Source: Tigriopus japonicus
Taxonomy: Eukaryota > Arthropoda > Copepoda > Harpacticoida > Harpacticidae
DNA: 64,000 bases
Assembly (NCBI GenBank): GCA_010645155.1
Contig: JAAGOF010000251.1
Coordinates: forward strand, 135,291-199,290
Direction of reading: 5' to 3'
Shown: positions 11,197 to 21,381 of the stretch, piece by piece
Position numbering within the stretch: position 1 is the stretch's first letter
How the letters are laid out: each line of letters begins with the position of its first letter
The notes under the pieces: generated by a model
Seen by the model: the letters and a program-made list of their open reading frames with translations, nothing else
What the model was told of the DNA's origin: nothing
Databases searched by the model: none
Made by a program: the position numbers and the translations under genes

Positions 11197-12110
11197 TCAA
11201 TACAACAGGGAGTAGTGATATGAAATCTGGGCTTGGGCAATTTTTTTACTAGAGGTTGCAAGGTAGGGTCACCTAATAGAGAACTTGTGCTTTGCTCACG
11301 CATTTAAGCAAACACAAATTGGAGTTTGGTTTGAAACCCTGCCCCGAAGTCAGAAAAGCTAGGGACGCCTTTCGGTGCTCTTTAATGAAAAATCAGGTTT
11401 TTGCAGATTGGTAGACAGAGGGGAATAGGATTTCACAAAGGTTAATTGGCGACCCCAACCTCACGTAAAAAATGGCTTGCCCAAGTGCAAAGTGTTTCGA
11501 ACCAGGAGTGCTGCCAGTTTTGGCTCTGAAGTTTATCGCTTTTAAAAAGGGCAGGTTGTATTGAACTTTTTGAAAAGACCTGAACAGGGACATATTTGCA
11601 ACACTCAAACTAGTTCGATTTCCAGTTTTATAGATAGTTGTCGCGAGCAAGCTCTGTCAATTCAGAAGAAACCCCTGTCCCTCCAACCGTCGAAACCCCT
11701 GTTCTGGGTTAAGCAACCGGCTTTGCTCGTCAACAAACATGAGACGAGAAAGCTAAGGAAACGATACCTGCTTATGTTTTGTACTTGTGGTTTAATATAA
11801 AAGCGAATATTCTTTAAATAGTTCGTTGTTATTAACACTACTAGTGACGCTACTTGTCGCGCAATCAAGCCGCGATGGCGGACAAGATAATAGTTTGCGA
11901 TGTGACTTCGGCGCATGGGCAAGTTTTTTTTCGTGACATCTTACTCTGGGGTTGCTAATATACCTTCAGTGAAACGGTATTCCCTTCTGCCTACCTATCT
12001 TCATAGACCGGTTTTTCATTAAGAAGCACTGAAACGAGCCCCTGACTATTTTAACTTTGGATCAGGGTTGCAAATTAACCTCAAACTTGTGTTTGCTTGA
12101 GTTAGTTAGC

Positions 12111-12309
12111 TGTTAAGGCTTGCAGGGCATGTTTATTGACCAGGACACGGACATCTAGAATTTCCTCTATTCTAGATGTCCTTGACCAGGATCAAGAGAG
12201 TACCGTTTCTATTGGAATAGTGTGAAATAAGGAAGACTGGGAAGGAGCAGAATTCGAAGGTGTGAAATGGAACGAGAGCAACTGAAATGTAATGACGCGA
12301 GACCATACA
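12111..12309 (-). repeat. 3' LTR of the gag-only element
   Basis: It matches the other LTR (13857-14009, 153 bp) except for point changes and an extra ~46 bp. The extra part consists of a small hairpin plus a duplicated TTGACCAGG, described separately. Confidence 0.8.
12139..12184. mobile_element. tiny hairpin insertion with 9-bp duplication
   Basis: Inside the 3' LTR, TTGACCAGG occurs twice. Between the copies lies ACAC followed by a perfect inverted repeat, GGACATCTAGAAT and ATTCTAGATGTCC, around a 7-bp loop. The sister LTR has one TTGACCAGG and no hairpin, so this is an insertion with a 9-bp target duplication. Coordinates are approximate to a few bases. The ends resemble those of the element at 55320-57687. 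Confidence 0.7.
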
Positions 12310-12416
12310 TCTACCCCACCCGTACAATGATAAAGACGACAATAGAAGAACAATTCGATGAACAGTTCTCAACATTTCATGGAAAATCAACAAAGAAATG
12401 TGCACTGTGAGATGAT

Positions 12417-13750
12417 TCAATCAATGGATTTAAGATTCGCAAAAGATCCACAATTGGTTCTTATGCTAGATTCGGCCAAAGGCCTCGAATTTGGAGAGTA
12501 GAGCGTAGTGGAAGGTGGTGAAGTAGGACATCGAGGATGGCCTTCCCAAACACGTCCACCAGTGCAGACTGAAGCGAAGTGGCCTTGCTTATGGCATTTG
12601 AAGTAGGTTGCGTGCTTGGCAGGACATTGGAGACGAGACGAGCCACGTGTATGACTGGGCTGACCACAACCTTTGCATTTTCCTTCAAGATTGGTGGGAT
12701 CAATTTGAGATGGAGAAACGCTTCGAGAATCACGAGACTTTGACTTCTTGTAGGATGAAGTGGCACACACAACGGTTGACGAGAATTTGGGTGAAATTGC
12801 CTCTTCAACAGATTGGCAGATACCCATGCACAGACCATATAATGTCATTTTATGGTCTGTGTTCCCATGCCATTGCAATGCGATGCAGATGATCACGAGA
12901 CAGTTCCGCCTGACGAAGGAATTCTTCACGGAGACAATGATCCGATGTACCGGGACCAATCTCATTGTAAATAGACCGTCTTCACTAATCGAAGAGAGCT
13001 CCACTTCTTGACCTTCAAGTTGCAGACGCAAATACCATTTACTGAAACGTTCACTCCCACTTTGATTGCACTTGAAAAAGTTGTAACGGCGTGTAAGAAG
13101 GGGAATATGTTGAATGAATATTTCGCCAACATCGAGATACATCCATCATTTCCCGAGATTGGCGTGGTGGTTTCGATCTTAGTCATGAGCATTTGCTGAA
13201 GTTTCAGTTCAAGGCAGGATCGAAGATATCCTTGTTGCTCGTCGATGGGGAATCGATCCATGCGATTTGACGAGAAGAACAGATTGAAACCGGTGTGCCA
13301 GGAACGAAATTCAGAAAGAGTACAAGATGCCATGAGCTTCCTTGGCTTGAGAGCCATGTTGATTTTGGATGGAGAAGAAATGTTGCTTGGCACTGAATCA
13401 GGAGAGAGAAAACAGCTCCACAAATAAGCATGAATTGTCGTCGAATTCCCCAAAACTCGTTGCCTCAACATTGAGCTTGGCAGAAAACTGGTCAAGGGTA
13501 GAGTTTTCAGACGTGAAAGACTCTGAATCCAGCACTGACGAAGACGAAATCAATTCTTCTTCCTATCGAGATAACGCAGATTCCAGTCTCCCAAATAAAG
13601 CATCAATCTTTTCTACCATAGAGATATGAATGTCAGATTGTTCAAGCGATTCAACTCGAGACAAAACCGATTCACAAGCGTTGTAATAACGAGAGAACGC
13701 CGATCTCTTAGCAATGAGAGACTTCTTGGTGATATCCATGGTTGAAATTT
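12417..13750 (-). pseudogene. degraded gag polyprotein of the LTR element
   Basis: Three overlapping minus frames hold gag-like sequence. At the N-terminus is a short charged segment starting at about 13740 (MDITKKSLIAKRSAFSRYYN). Next is a middle segment around 13380-13000 (SEFRSWHTGFNLFFSSNRMD). Last is a nucleocapsid-like part around 12680-12560 with zinc-knuckle pattern CKGCGQPSH and a second knuckle CHKQGHFASVC. The parts lie in different frames and are broken by stops, so no single product can be made. Gag normally coats the RNA intermediate. Confidence 0.65.
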
Positions 13751-13856
13751 GCACGGAGACAAATGATGAAAATCGAGCTGACCGACCAAGTTCTAGGTCA
13801 AACGAGACTTGAAATGGCCGATTGGAAGTGCAAGGACGAAAAAACAGACTGTGCCA

Positions 13857-14009
13857 TGTTAAGGCTTGCAGTGCATGTTTATTGACCAGGCTCAAGAGAG
13901 TACTGTTTCTATTGGAATAATGTGAAATTAGGAAGACTTGGAAGGAGCAGAATACGAAGGTGTGAAATGGAAAGAGAGCAACCGAAATGTAATGACGCGA
14001 GACCATACA
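13857..14009 (-). repeat. 5' LTR of the gag-only element
   Basis: A 153-bp terminal repeat, TG...CA bounded. It is followed on the plus side by the target duplication TTAGC at 14010-14014. Confidence 0.8.
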
Positions 14010-14228
14010 TTAGCAAAGCACAAAATCTCCATTAGGTGACCCTATCTTGGAACCTCCCGTGAAAAAACTTGCCCAAGCCCAGATTTCACATCACTAGTAA
14101 AAATGTATTTCGAGTTGGCAGTGCTGACATATTTTAGGGCAGATATGATTTTTTTCCTGTTGGAAAGCTTAGTTGTGGTCAGATTTTTGACCCTGCAAAC
14201 CTAAATAGCAAAACTGCCAAAATCCAAC

Positions 14229-14391
14229 TAAAATTGAAAAACCTTCAAAAATACTCGGAGTAGTTGAAAAACCTTCAAAAATACTTGGAATAGTTGAAAA
14301 ACCTTCAAAAATACTCGGAATAGTTGAAAAACCTTCAAAAATACCTGGAATAGTTGAAAAACCTTCAAAAATACTCGGAATAGTTGAAAAA
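14229..14391. repeat. 30-bp tandem repeat, about 5.4 units
   Basis: The unit is GTTGAAAAACCTTCAAAAAT plus ACTCGGAATA, with one or two substitutions between units. It creates a repetitive open frame on the minus strand that I do not regard as a gene. Confidence 0.9.
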
Positions 14392-14586
14392 TTGGAAATT
14401 AATTCGATTTTTTCATTTTGCAAGTGTTTTTTTTTTCTTCTTTTTTTCCGTCTTGTGGGAACTTTTATTCCTCTTTTTACGTTTAATCGGTGAATTTTAT
14501 TCGTCTTTTTTCGTCTAATCAGGCAATTCTATTCGTCTTTTTTCGTTTAATTTGAGAGTTTTTTTCGTCTTAACTTCCTGTCCCTA
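14388..14586 (+). repeat. end fragment of the TAGGGACAGG hAT element
   Basis: It matches about 1250-1410 of element A, finishing CTTCCTGTCCCTA. The left part is missing; the fragment is fused to the 30-bp tandem repeat. Confidence 0.75.
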
Positions 14587-14789
14587 TTAATAACCTTTTC
14601 CCCAGCCCTAATCCTGAGTTGCCCAACTACCAAGTAGTGATGTGTTTCGAACCACCAGTTGGCCAGTATTCATGGCTAACTTAACGACAACAGGATCATG
14701 GAAATTTGCTCTTGCACCTTCGGACATTATGTTTACGTCTACGTTGACATCACTCGTTTTGATCAAGCATGTGGAAGCCTTCGCCTTTA

Positions 14790-15100
14790 CCGTACCCGAT
14801 GAAATAGGTTTCGATTTGGTTGAAGGAAGATCTCCCGACTTGTCACAATTGAGATCTCTGAGAATTTTTGAGTGTGCACTTGCCTTATGTTTTTAAAAAC
14901 ATGGGCTAAAATGTCCAATTTCTTTACAAAAGGTACATTCACGTTCTTTAGCAGGGCTGGTCTCATGATTGCGATTGGGAAATATGTTGTAAAATTTACA
15001 CCGTTTGGAATTCTTTGAAGGTTGCATGACAATTTGAAAACCTTTCTTCTTCGACTTGTATAAAGAGGTTTTGGAGGCATTCACTTTGGAATTCTTCATA
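14790..15100 (-). pseudogene. gag zinc-knuckle fragment of an LTR retroelement
   Basis: Minus-strand frames include RECTFCKEIGHFSPC, a C-x2-C-x4-H-x4-C zinc knuckle, after a degraded first knuckle (KCKFYNIFPNRNHET). The continuation needs a frame change. It looks like the nucleocapsid part of a Ty3/gypsy- or BEL-like gag. No LTR was found around it. The rest of 14587-16620 holds only a short tandem repeat and AT-rich sequence. Confidence 0.5.
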
Positions 15101-15261
15101 ATTGATGACTAAACTCGGTCAGCGCGTTGCCAAGTACGCCCAATGGAAATAATTTGATCTAAAGCTGGCATTTACTTTACATCGTTCTTGTTGCTTTGAC
15201 GGAGCATTTCCTTTCTCAATTGTTCATCATACATACCAGTACAAATCCTGAGAATATAAAT

Positions 15262-15375
15262 CTTTTCAATAGACTTTCTTTTCAATCTTTCAAAATCTTT
15301 TCAATAGACTTTCTTTTCAATCTTTCAAAATCTTTTCAATAGACTTTCTTTTTCAATCTTTCAAAATCTTTTCAA
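15262..15375. repeat. tandem repeat, ~34-bp unit, three copies
   Basis: The unit contains CTTTTCAATAGACTTTCTTT followed by TCAATCTTTCAAAAT. The third copy carries one extra T. No coding role is seen. Confidence 0.85.
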
Positions 15376-16620
15376 ATGCTTAAATCGGCTTCCTCGCCTT
15401 CCATGCGTAATTGCAAGTCTGCAATTTCAAGACCTTTCTTTATTTGTAATTGTATTCAAATCTTTTAAGCCTTTAATCCAATCTTCAATCTATCTAATTA
15501 GACAAATGGCACCATCATGAAGTAAACGACCCTAGGTGCTAAAATCTTTGGCCTTGACGCAAATCTTTGACAAGCACTCAGCATGACTTTTTGACTTTTG
15601 AATATATCAATATCGTAGCTGATCTTTAACAGACCCGAAATATGAAGAGATCTGAGTTCTAATTTTGCCAAGAAGATTAATTTGAGGATAGGTCTGAAAT
15701 CAAAAGACCCTTTGATTTGCCCCTGTTTTGCCTCCATCTAGTATATAAAAATACCCAAACACAATAAAGACGGGTTCAGAAAAAGAGAACCAAGAGATGT
15801 TATTGATCAGGTGCTGATTTATTGTGATTTGAACGTACCTTTTTTTCAATATTTTGACATATAAAATTAAAATGGAATTGCAAATTTCGCATAATCAAAA
15901 TGCACTCTTACTTAAATGATCTGTTAATTGATTGAATCAGATGAATTTTATGAGGATGGAAGGCAAAAAATCTTAATCAGTCATTTTTTGATTTTTTGAT
16001 TTGTACAGTCTTATGTAAAAGGCTATACTAGGGCAGCTAACTCGAACACATTAAACGATCAAATATCATACAGAGTCTGACAACTCAATGCATGTTTACA
16101 GTGAATTTCATTTCCTGCATCGGATAAAAACCCGTAAAACTTAAAAAAAGAATGTTAATTAGTTAGTAATAGTAGGTTTATTGCGACTCACAGTCATGTC
16201 ATGGCGTTTAGAAAGTTAACCAAACCCAAAAAAGTTAAATTTGTATAAAATGACAATGAAGGGAAGACCTGAACCTTGGTAGCCTGAAACTAAAAACCTA
16301 TTGATTTTTTTAATAATAATAATAATGCCTCCAGAACCCAGAATGGGCCCCATGACTCCATTACAATTATTGTATAAACCATGTATAAATATATAGCCAA
16401 TGAGAAAAATTCTCGCAATAAACATTATTATTATTGATTTTTTAAACTTACTCAAACATTCTTTGAGCTTACTTAGATAATTGTTGAGTTGAAATATATA
16501 TGTTGATCAGGTGCTGAGTTATTTGAATTTAAATGGTCCATTTTTTACCTTAAAAAACAAAAACGCTCCAGGTTTATGAAAGCTCAATTTCTCAGAAAAT
16601 AATAACCACTTAGTTTCCTG

Positions 16621-16943
16621 TAGTGACGGACCGAAAGCGCTTTCGGCCGAAATTTCGGTTTCGGTTATGCCTGCCGATACCGAAAGCAGACATGCACCAT
16701 AAAGGACAGAGTTTGACAACAAAATCGAAAAATTTTTCGTCCAAAAACCTCTAGAATATAAGTTTCCTAATTTTTCAAAATATGTGGCCTACCCAACATC
16801 GAACACATGAGCAATTTAATTTTTAAGGTGGATTTTGCATTTATTCAATTTTGTAGTCAGCTGCTTTCGATTTCGGTTTCGGTTAAGCCCTCTTTCGGCC
16901 GAAACTTCCGGTTTCGGTTATGAGCCCTTTTAGTCTATCACTA
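16621..16943. mobile_element. hAT-like MITE (TAGTGA...CCGAAA family)
   Basis: The ends are TAGTGACGGACCGAAA and, reverse complemented, TAGTGATAGAC. TTTCGGTTTCGG repeats lie just inside both ends. The flanks GTTTCCTG (16613-16620) and GCTTCCTG (16944-16951) form an 8-bp target duplication with one mismatch. It is 323 bp and non-coding. A diverged copy is at 26984-27292 and an end fragment at about 42205-42272. Confidence 0.75.
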
Positions 16944-17850
16944 GCTTCCTGGTTTAGAAACATATCTTATAGTGTTTGGGAATTTCCATTCAAACTTGAT
17001 TCGATCGTTGAGAATTCAGTGTCACTTGTTGAAAAATTTTGGAATTATCAAAAAACCATGACAAACTTTTGTTTCAGAAACCATTGTAAACGTAATGCCA
17101 AAAACTCGGTAGGTTTTTCAAAGTTTAATATTCCTTATTTGACAGTGAAAAGTAGCTTTTCAAGTAGATAACTTCCCAGATCACTAAACGTAGAAATAAA
17201 AAATGGGATCAAAATGAATCAGATTTCAAGAAGTCACAATCATCAAAAGTCACATTTATTTCAGATGAATGAGTCATGTCATTTCATTCTACTTTTGATT
17301 GAAAAATATCTCTCCCCTTCTTTCTCTAATCTGATTCCCAGTTGTTTTAAAACATGTGCTCCAAAATTTATCCAAGAGTTGACATTGAAAAAAACATAAA
17401 TGACGTAATCACAAACTTCCTTGATTCAGATCGTCAATTAATCCAGGACTACAATCTGAATAACTTTTACTGAACACGACGATGCTGACTGATTTATTAG
17501 GGTGCGAATTGAGTACACAGAGATGCCCATCCCATGAGGTTAAGGTGGCGTCCAAACGAAACGAGAGGAATGACTCAAAGACTCAGTCGAGTCAGTACGA
17601 GAACAAATTGCTTCAATTTGGCGGGTGATCTTCGTTGCTTAGAAGAGTAAAAAGAAGTGAGTGCATGAACTCCATTGTATACCAGGAATGAGAGGATGAG
17701 TATGTACTTAGTGGAGAGGGTACGGCTTAGAGTACGTACACCAGTTGTGCATGCCAGCCAGGTTTTTCAGATCTCCTTGGAGACAAGCAACCAAAGAGAA
17801 CTTCCAAAGAGACAACATCATCATGGTGAGGTGATAAAGAAAAAAGCATC

Positions 17851-19414
17851 ATGGAGAATATATACCTCAATCGGTATAAAGATACCAACCGAAGATTTCA
17901 CGGGATCTTTCATCTCCTCTTGGTTTGGAGAGGAAGCATCTTCAAGCTCATTTGGCACGATGTGTTGGCATTCAGTGGGATGTATTTCCTGCTCAGTTTG
18001 TTTTACCGATGTGTTCTCATTCATTACCCGGCCCAAAGAGAGATGTTCGAGATCATCTGTATTTATGCCGGTAGATATGGACAAGTGATCCCGATCTCGT
18101 TCCTCACAGGGTTCTTCGTCACACAAGTGGTCAGTCGATGGTGGGATCAATTCATGTCGTTGCCATGGCCGGACAAAATTGCCTTAAAATTGGTCAGCTT
18201 CGTTCCAGGAAAGGTGGGTAATCCTCACTCAAACACTTTGAACTTATTATTCAACTGAACATGTTCCATGTTTCTAGGACCATTTTCGAAAGAATCTCCG
18301 GAGAACTGTTATGCGTTACGTCAACTTGTCCACAATCCTTGTGTACCGGTTGGTGTCCCTTAAAGCCAAAAAGAGGTTTTCCACCTACCAAGACCTGGTC
18401 GATGCCAAATTAGTTCTGCCCCATGAGGTTGACCGCATGCTAAAGGCAGATGAGCGCACGCCCCATGAGCTAACTTGGTTGCCGTTGCTTTGGGCCATGA
18501 AGCTTTTGCAGCGCGCTCGAAGTGAGGGCAAAATCACGGTGGAACCTCCTGCTTTTGTCAATCTTATCAGTAGCTTTGAGTACATTGAGACTTGCAACCG
18601 GAAGATTCTTAATTATGGATGGGTCAACTTCCCTTTGGCATATACCCACGTGGCGAGTGTGTCGGTGTTTTTGTATTTCTTGGCGGCGCTTTTTGGTCGA
18701 CAATACTTGATTCCTCATGAAAAAGGCGTGGATGGAGAAGTGGTTCCAATGGAAGCTGTTCCGTCTTATTTTTCTCATTTAGGAATTAGTTACACTACTG
18801 AGACACCTTTTGACAAGCACACTCCGGATTTTATCATTCCATTTTTCACGTTTGTGGAACTTCTCAGTTACATGGGCTGGATCAAGGTGGCCGAATGTCT
18901 CTTGAACCCTTTCGGTGACGATGATGAGGACTTCAAGGTAAATTACATGATTGATCGGAATCTCCAAGTCTCCTATCTTATCGTGGACGAAGCTGAAGAG
19001 GATCTTGACATCCTTGAAGATCCATTTGCCGAAGCCGGTATCTCGATTCCCCCGGATTTACCCTACAAAGACAAGAACGCCAAACCAAGTATTGAGAACG
19101 CTACAATCAAGACCAACCTCCATCAAAACTCATCCTCTTTGACAAGTGGTTTGGCACCTGCATCATATCTAAGAGAGCGATTTCGGGACAGTCACCATTC
19201 CATCGAAAGTAATGAAGAAAGAAAACCACTCGCTAGTTCCACAATCAAGGAAACTGAGATGTCTGCCATGGATTCAACGACCGATAACACTCTGTATGTT
19301 AGTGCTCCAGACGTTGACAACAGCCTCGAATCTGGAGATGCCACTATCACGCCTAGTGGTGATAGAAATAATTTATTCAATCTCAGTTCCGAGAATGAGA
19401 CGAAGAAAAGCTAA
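17851..19414 (+). CDS. bestrophin-family anion channel, gene A
   Basis: Exons 17851-18213 and 18278-19414 (65-bp intron, GT-AG, phase 0) give 499 aa. Bestrophins are pentameric Ca2+-activated chloride channels, usually in the plasma membrane. The N-terminus (RFHGIFHLLLVWRGSIFKLI) is followed by the pore neck IPISFLTGF, whose I-F-F spacing matches the known hydrophobic gate. The acidic Ca2+ clasp is NPFGDDDEDF (about residue 325), followed by MIDRNLQVSYLIVDE. The last ~120 residues are a variable Ser/Thr-rich tail. The start is chosen at the ATG at 17851, where similarity to gene B begins; an upstream in-frame start was not found. An AATAAA signal lies at 19447. The stretch 16944-17850 holds no other gene. 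Confidence 0.92.
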
Positions 19415-19446
19415 AGACCTGATCTGTCATATCGTAACTAACCTTG

Positions 19447-19452
19447 AATAAA
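19447..19452 (+). terminator. polyadenylation signal AATAAA of bestrophin A
   Basis: A canonical hexamer 33 bp after the stop codon. Confidence 0.6.
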
Positions 19453-19799
19453 CGACTCGCAGATAAGACCTTCAATGTTTCGTGTTTGCGATAAGATCAC
19501 GGATTTCCCCATAAAATTGCAATATGTTAGCGCTATAGATATTTTTTCCCTAAACCCTTCACTGATGGGCTCAAATTAAGAACCTTCTATTAAAACAGGC
19601 ACATGGGTTAAAAACCCCAGTCTCTCGGGTCCCTTAAGATTCTTTGAGAGATTCAAGAAATCGACGTGTTTTTTTTATGGAGTTAGCTTCGCAGCTGCGA
19701 TCTGATTGGAGGTTGCCCGCACTGTGGGGATATTGCCGCTCCAATTGACAAATTTCAATTTTTACCTCATCCTCGGGAATGACCCCAGGTTCGCCCATT

Positions 19800-19960
19800 T
19801 AAGCTGACAAAAGCCTTGACTACTGCATGTATTTTAATACCACAGGTCAATAGGGCTCAGCAAGCCCGTGATTCGAACCAAGGATGTTGCGGATAGTTGA
19901 CGAATGTTCAACCCCTACGCTATGACTGCTTGCCTCGCCAGCAATGTGTTATGCTGTTAT
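19800..19960 (-). mobile_element. tRNA-derived SINE-like sequence
   Basis: On the minus strand an A-box-like TAGCGTAGGGGTTGAAC is followed about 30 bp later by GGTTCGAATCA, a good RNA polymerase III B box. The sequence between does not fold as a normal tRNA, so a SINE head is more likely than a functional tRNA gene. The remaining 19453-21381 is AT-rich and, apart from bestrophin B upstream sequence, I see nothing in it. Confidence 0.5.
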
Positions 19961-21381
19961 TGTTACATTCAGACCTGAAATAGATTTTTGAGAAAAATTG
20001 TCATCCGTTTTTTTGGCAAAAAGTATATTATGTCTCAAAGTAAAAGAAAGCTTTTAACTGAAAATTTAATCCAGAGTAGTAGTCGAATTGACTACATTGT
20101 ACTCAAGCTAAACTTCTCATTGAATCAAACCTCTTTTGCTGTCACATTTTTTTGTCATTGATTGTCCTTTTGGGCAACAATTCGTTGTTTTCTATCCTCT
20201 AGATCTACTGTACATGAGATCACCAAGAAAATAGAAGCATATACTTACTCAGAAATTGTTAATTTTTAGTAATTTTATGAAGAATATGTCTTTTCAGGTA
20301 ACAAAAACCAAAGAAGCAAGAACTGTAATGTCCGTTATGTTTTCTGATTATTTATTTCGGTACAATGTTTAAGCGTTTGTTTATTAGGATACTGAACAAT
20401 ACATAATTGAGCTCTCAAATACCCAAAAGCCATAACAGCTTGATTTTAAGAGAATCGCTGATAATTAAGGATATTAAAACGTCGGGCTCTTAAAAACATT
20501 CACGCAAGAGCAAGATAGAAGTGGAAGATGTGGGTCGAATGTTAAGATATCAAGAACCTTGTGTGAATTCGGTTCATGAAGCTCTCAATCAAGACATGGC
20601 TCGACAGTTGAAACTCCCAAATTGTACCCAACTCATAACTGCGGCACATATAGGAATAGATTACAAGACACAAGTGTGATCTGTCTGATCAATGGTTTTC
20701 CAGCGTAAAAAATAGTGCGGATTAGACAGGTCCCAATGCCGGCACAAGTGCCTCCTTCAGTGTCATTTCCAGCGATCTCAAAGGCTCGATGATGTAGGTA
20801 GGTATTTACGAGGATGGAGAGAGACGTTAGCTACAGTGAATTCCTCATTCTCTCTTGATAGCAGTTGTCATGCTTACATACACCTACCTAACTTCCTAAC
20901 TATAAATCCCAATCAGAGTTGAGGCTGTCTAGAGTTTCGTCATTAAGTCGAGCCTGGGTCGTTCAAATCGAAAACAATGTGTTCACACTAGGAAACGAAG
21001 GAAGGTGTGTTCAGACATCATGACTCTTTAAAGTCTGTGTAGTGTGGATTTGTCCATCGGAAGGTGAACAAAACCAACAATGTCCTGGACAAACGACAAA
21101 GAGGATCAGATTACGGTGCCCGATCGTCGCGATTTTGGAGTGAGTCAATTCTTATTCGGGCTTAATGAAGTGAATCTTTGTGGGAAACGGCAGTGATCGC
21201 GCAAACCTATTCCGATTGACCACATCGAGGTTTCTAGAAGACGTGATTGCTATTATTGCTTTATAGTTGTTAAATTGTGTGGTGTCATAAAAGCTAATCC
21301 CAATCTGGAGATTTGCAGATTCATTTCGAAGATTGTCTACAAATACTGAATAACTGGATCGAGCGCGAGAGGCCTTCAAAA

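Larger units (their letters stand above)
12111..14009 (-). mobile_element. gag-only LTR retrotransposon (TR-GAG-like), 1.9 kb
   Basis: Two direct repeats begin TG and end CA: 12111-12309 and 13857-14009. A perfect 5-bp target duplication TTAGC flanks the whole element. On the minus strand the 5' repeat is followed directly by TGGCACAGTCTG, a primer-binding-site-like start. The 3' repeat is preceded by the purine run GGGTGGGGTAGA. The inside encodes only gag-like pieces, and no protease, reverse transcriptase or integrase was seen. It needs enzymes from another element to move. Confidence 0.82.
11213..14096. mobile_element. large imperfect inverted-repeat (foldback) element, split by an LTR element
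   Basis: The left arm (11213 to about 11490) begins TAGTGATATGAAATCTGGGC. The right arm is its imperfect reverse complement, made of about 11890-12110 plus 14010-14096. The two halves were separated by the LTR element at 12111-14009. Without the LTR element the original was about 985 bp with a ~400-bp centre. No transposase is visible. Confidence 0.6.

Noticed and set aside
12608..13427. Plus-strand frames across the LTR element
   Set aside because: They are shadows of the minus-strand gag frames; zinc-knuckle motifs occur only on the minus strand.
14169..14423. Minus-strand repetitive protein (FSTIPSIFEG repeats)
   Set aside because: It arises from the 30-bp DNA tandem repeat, whose length is a multiple of three; no start context or neighbouring gene supports it.
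17675..18088. 137-codon frame overlapping the start of bestrophin A
   Set aside because: It is in a different frame from the bestrophin domain and has no recognisable motif.
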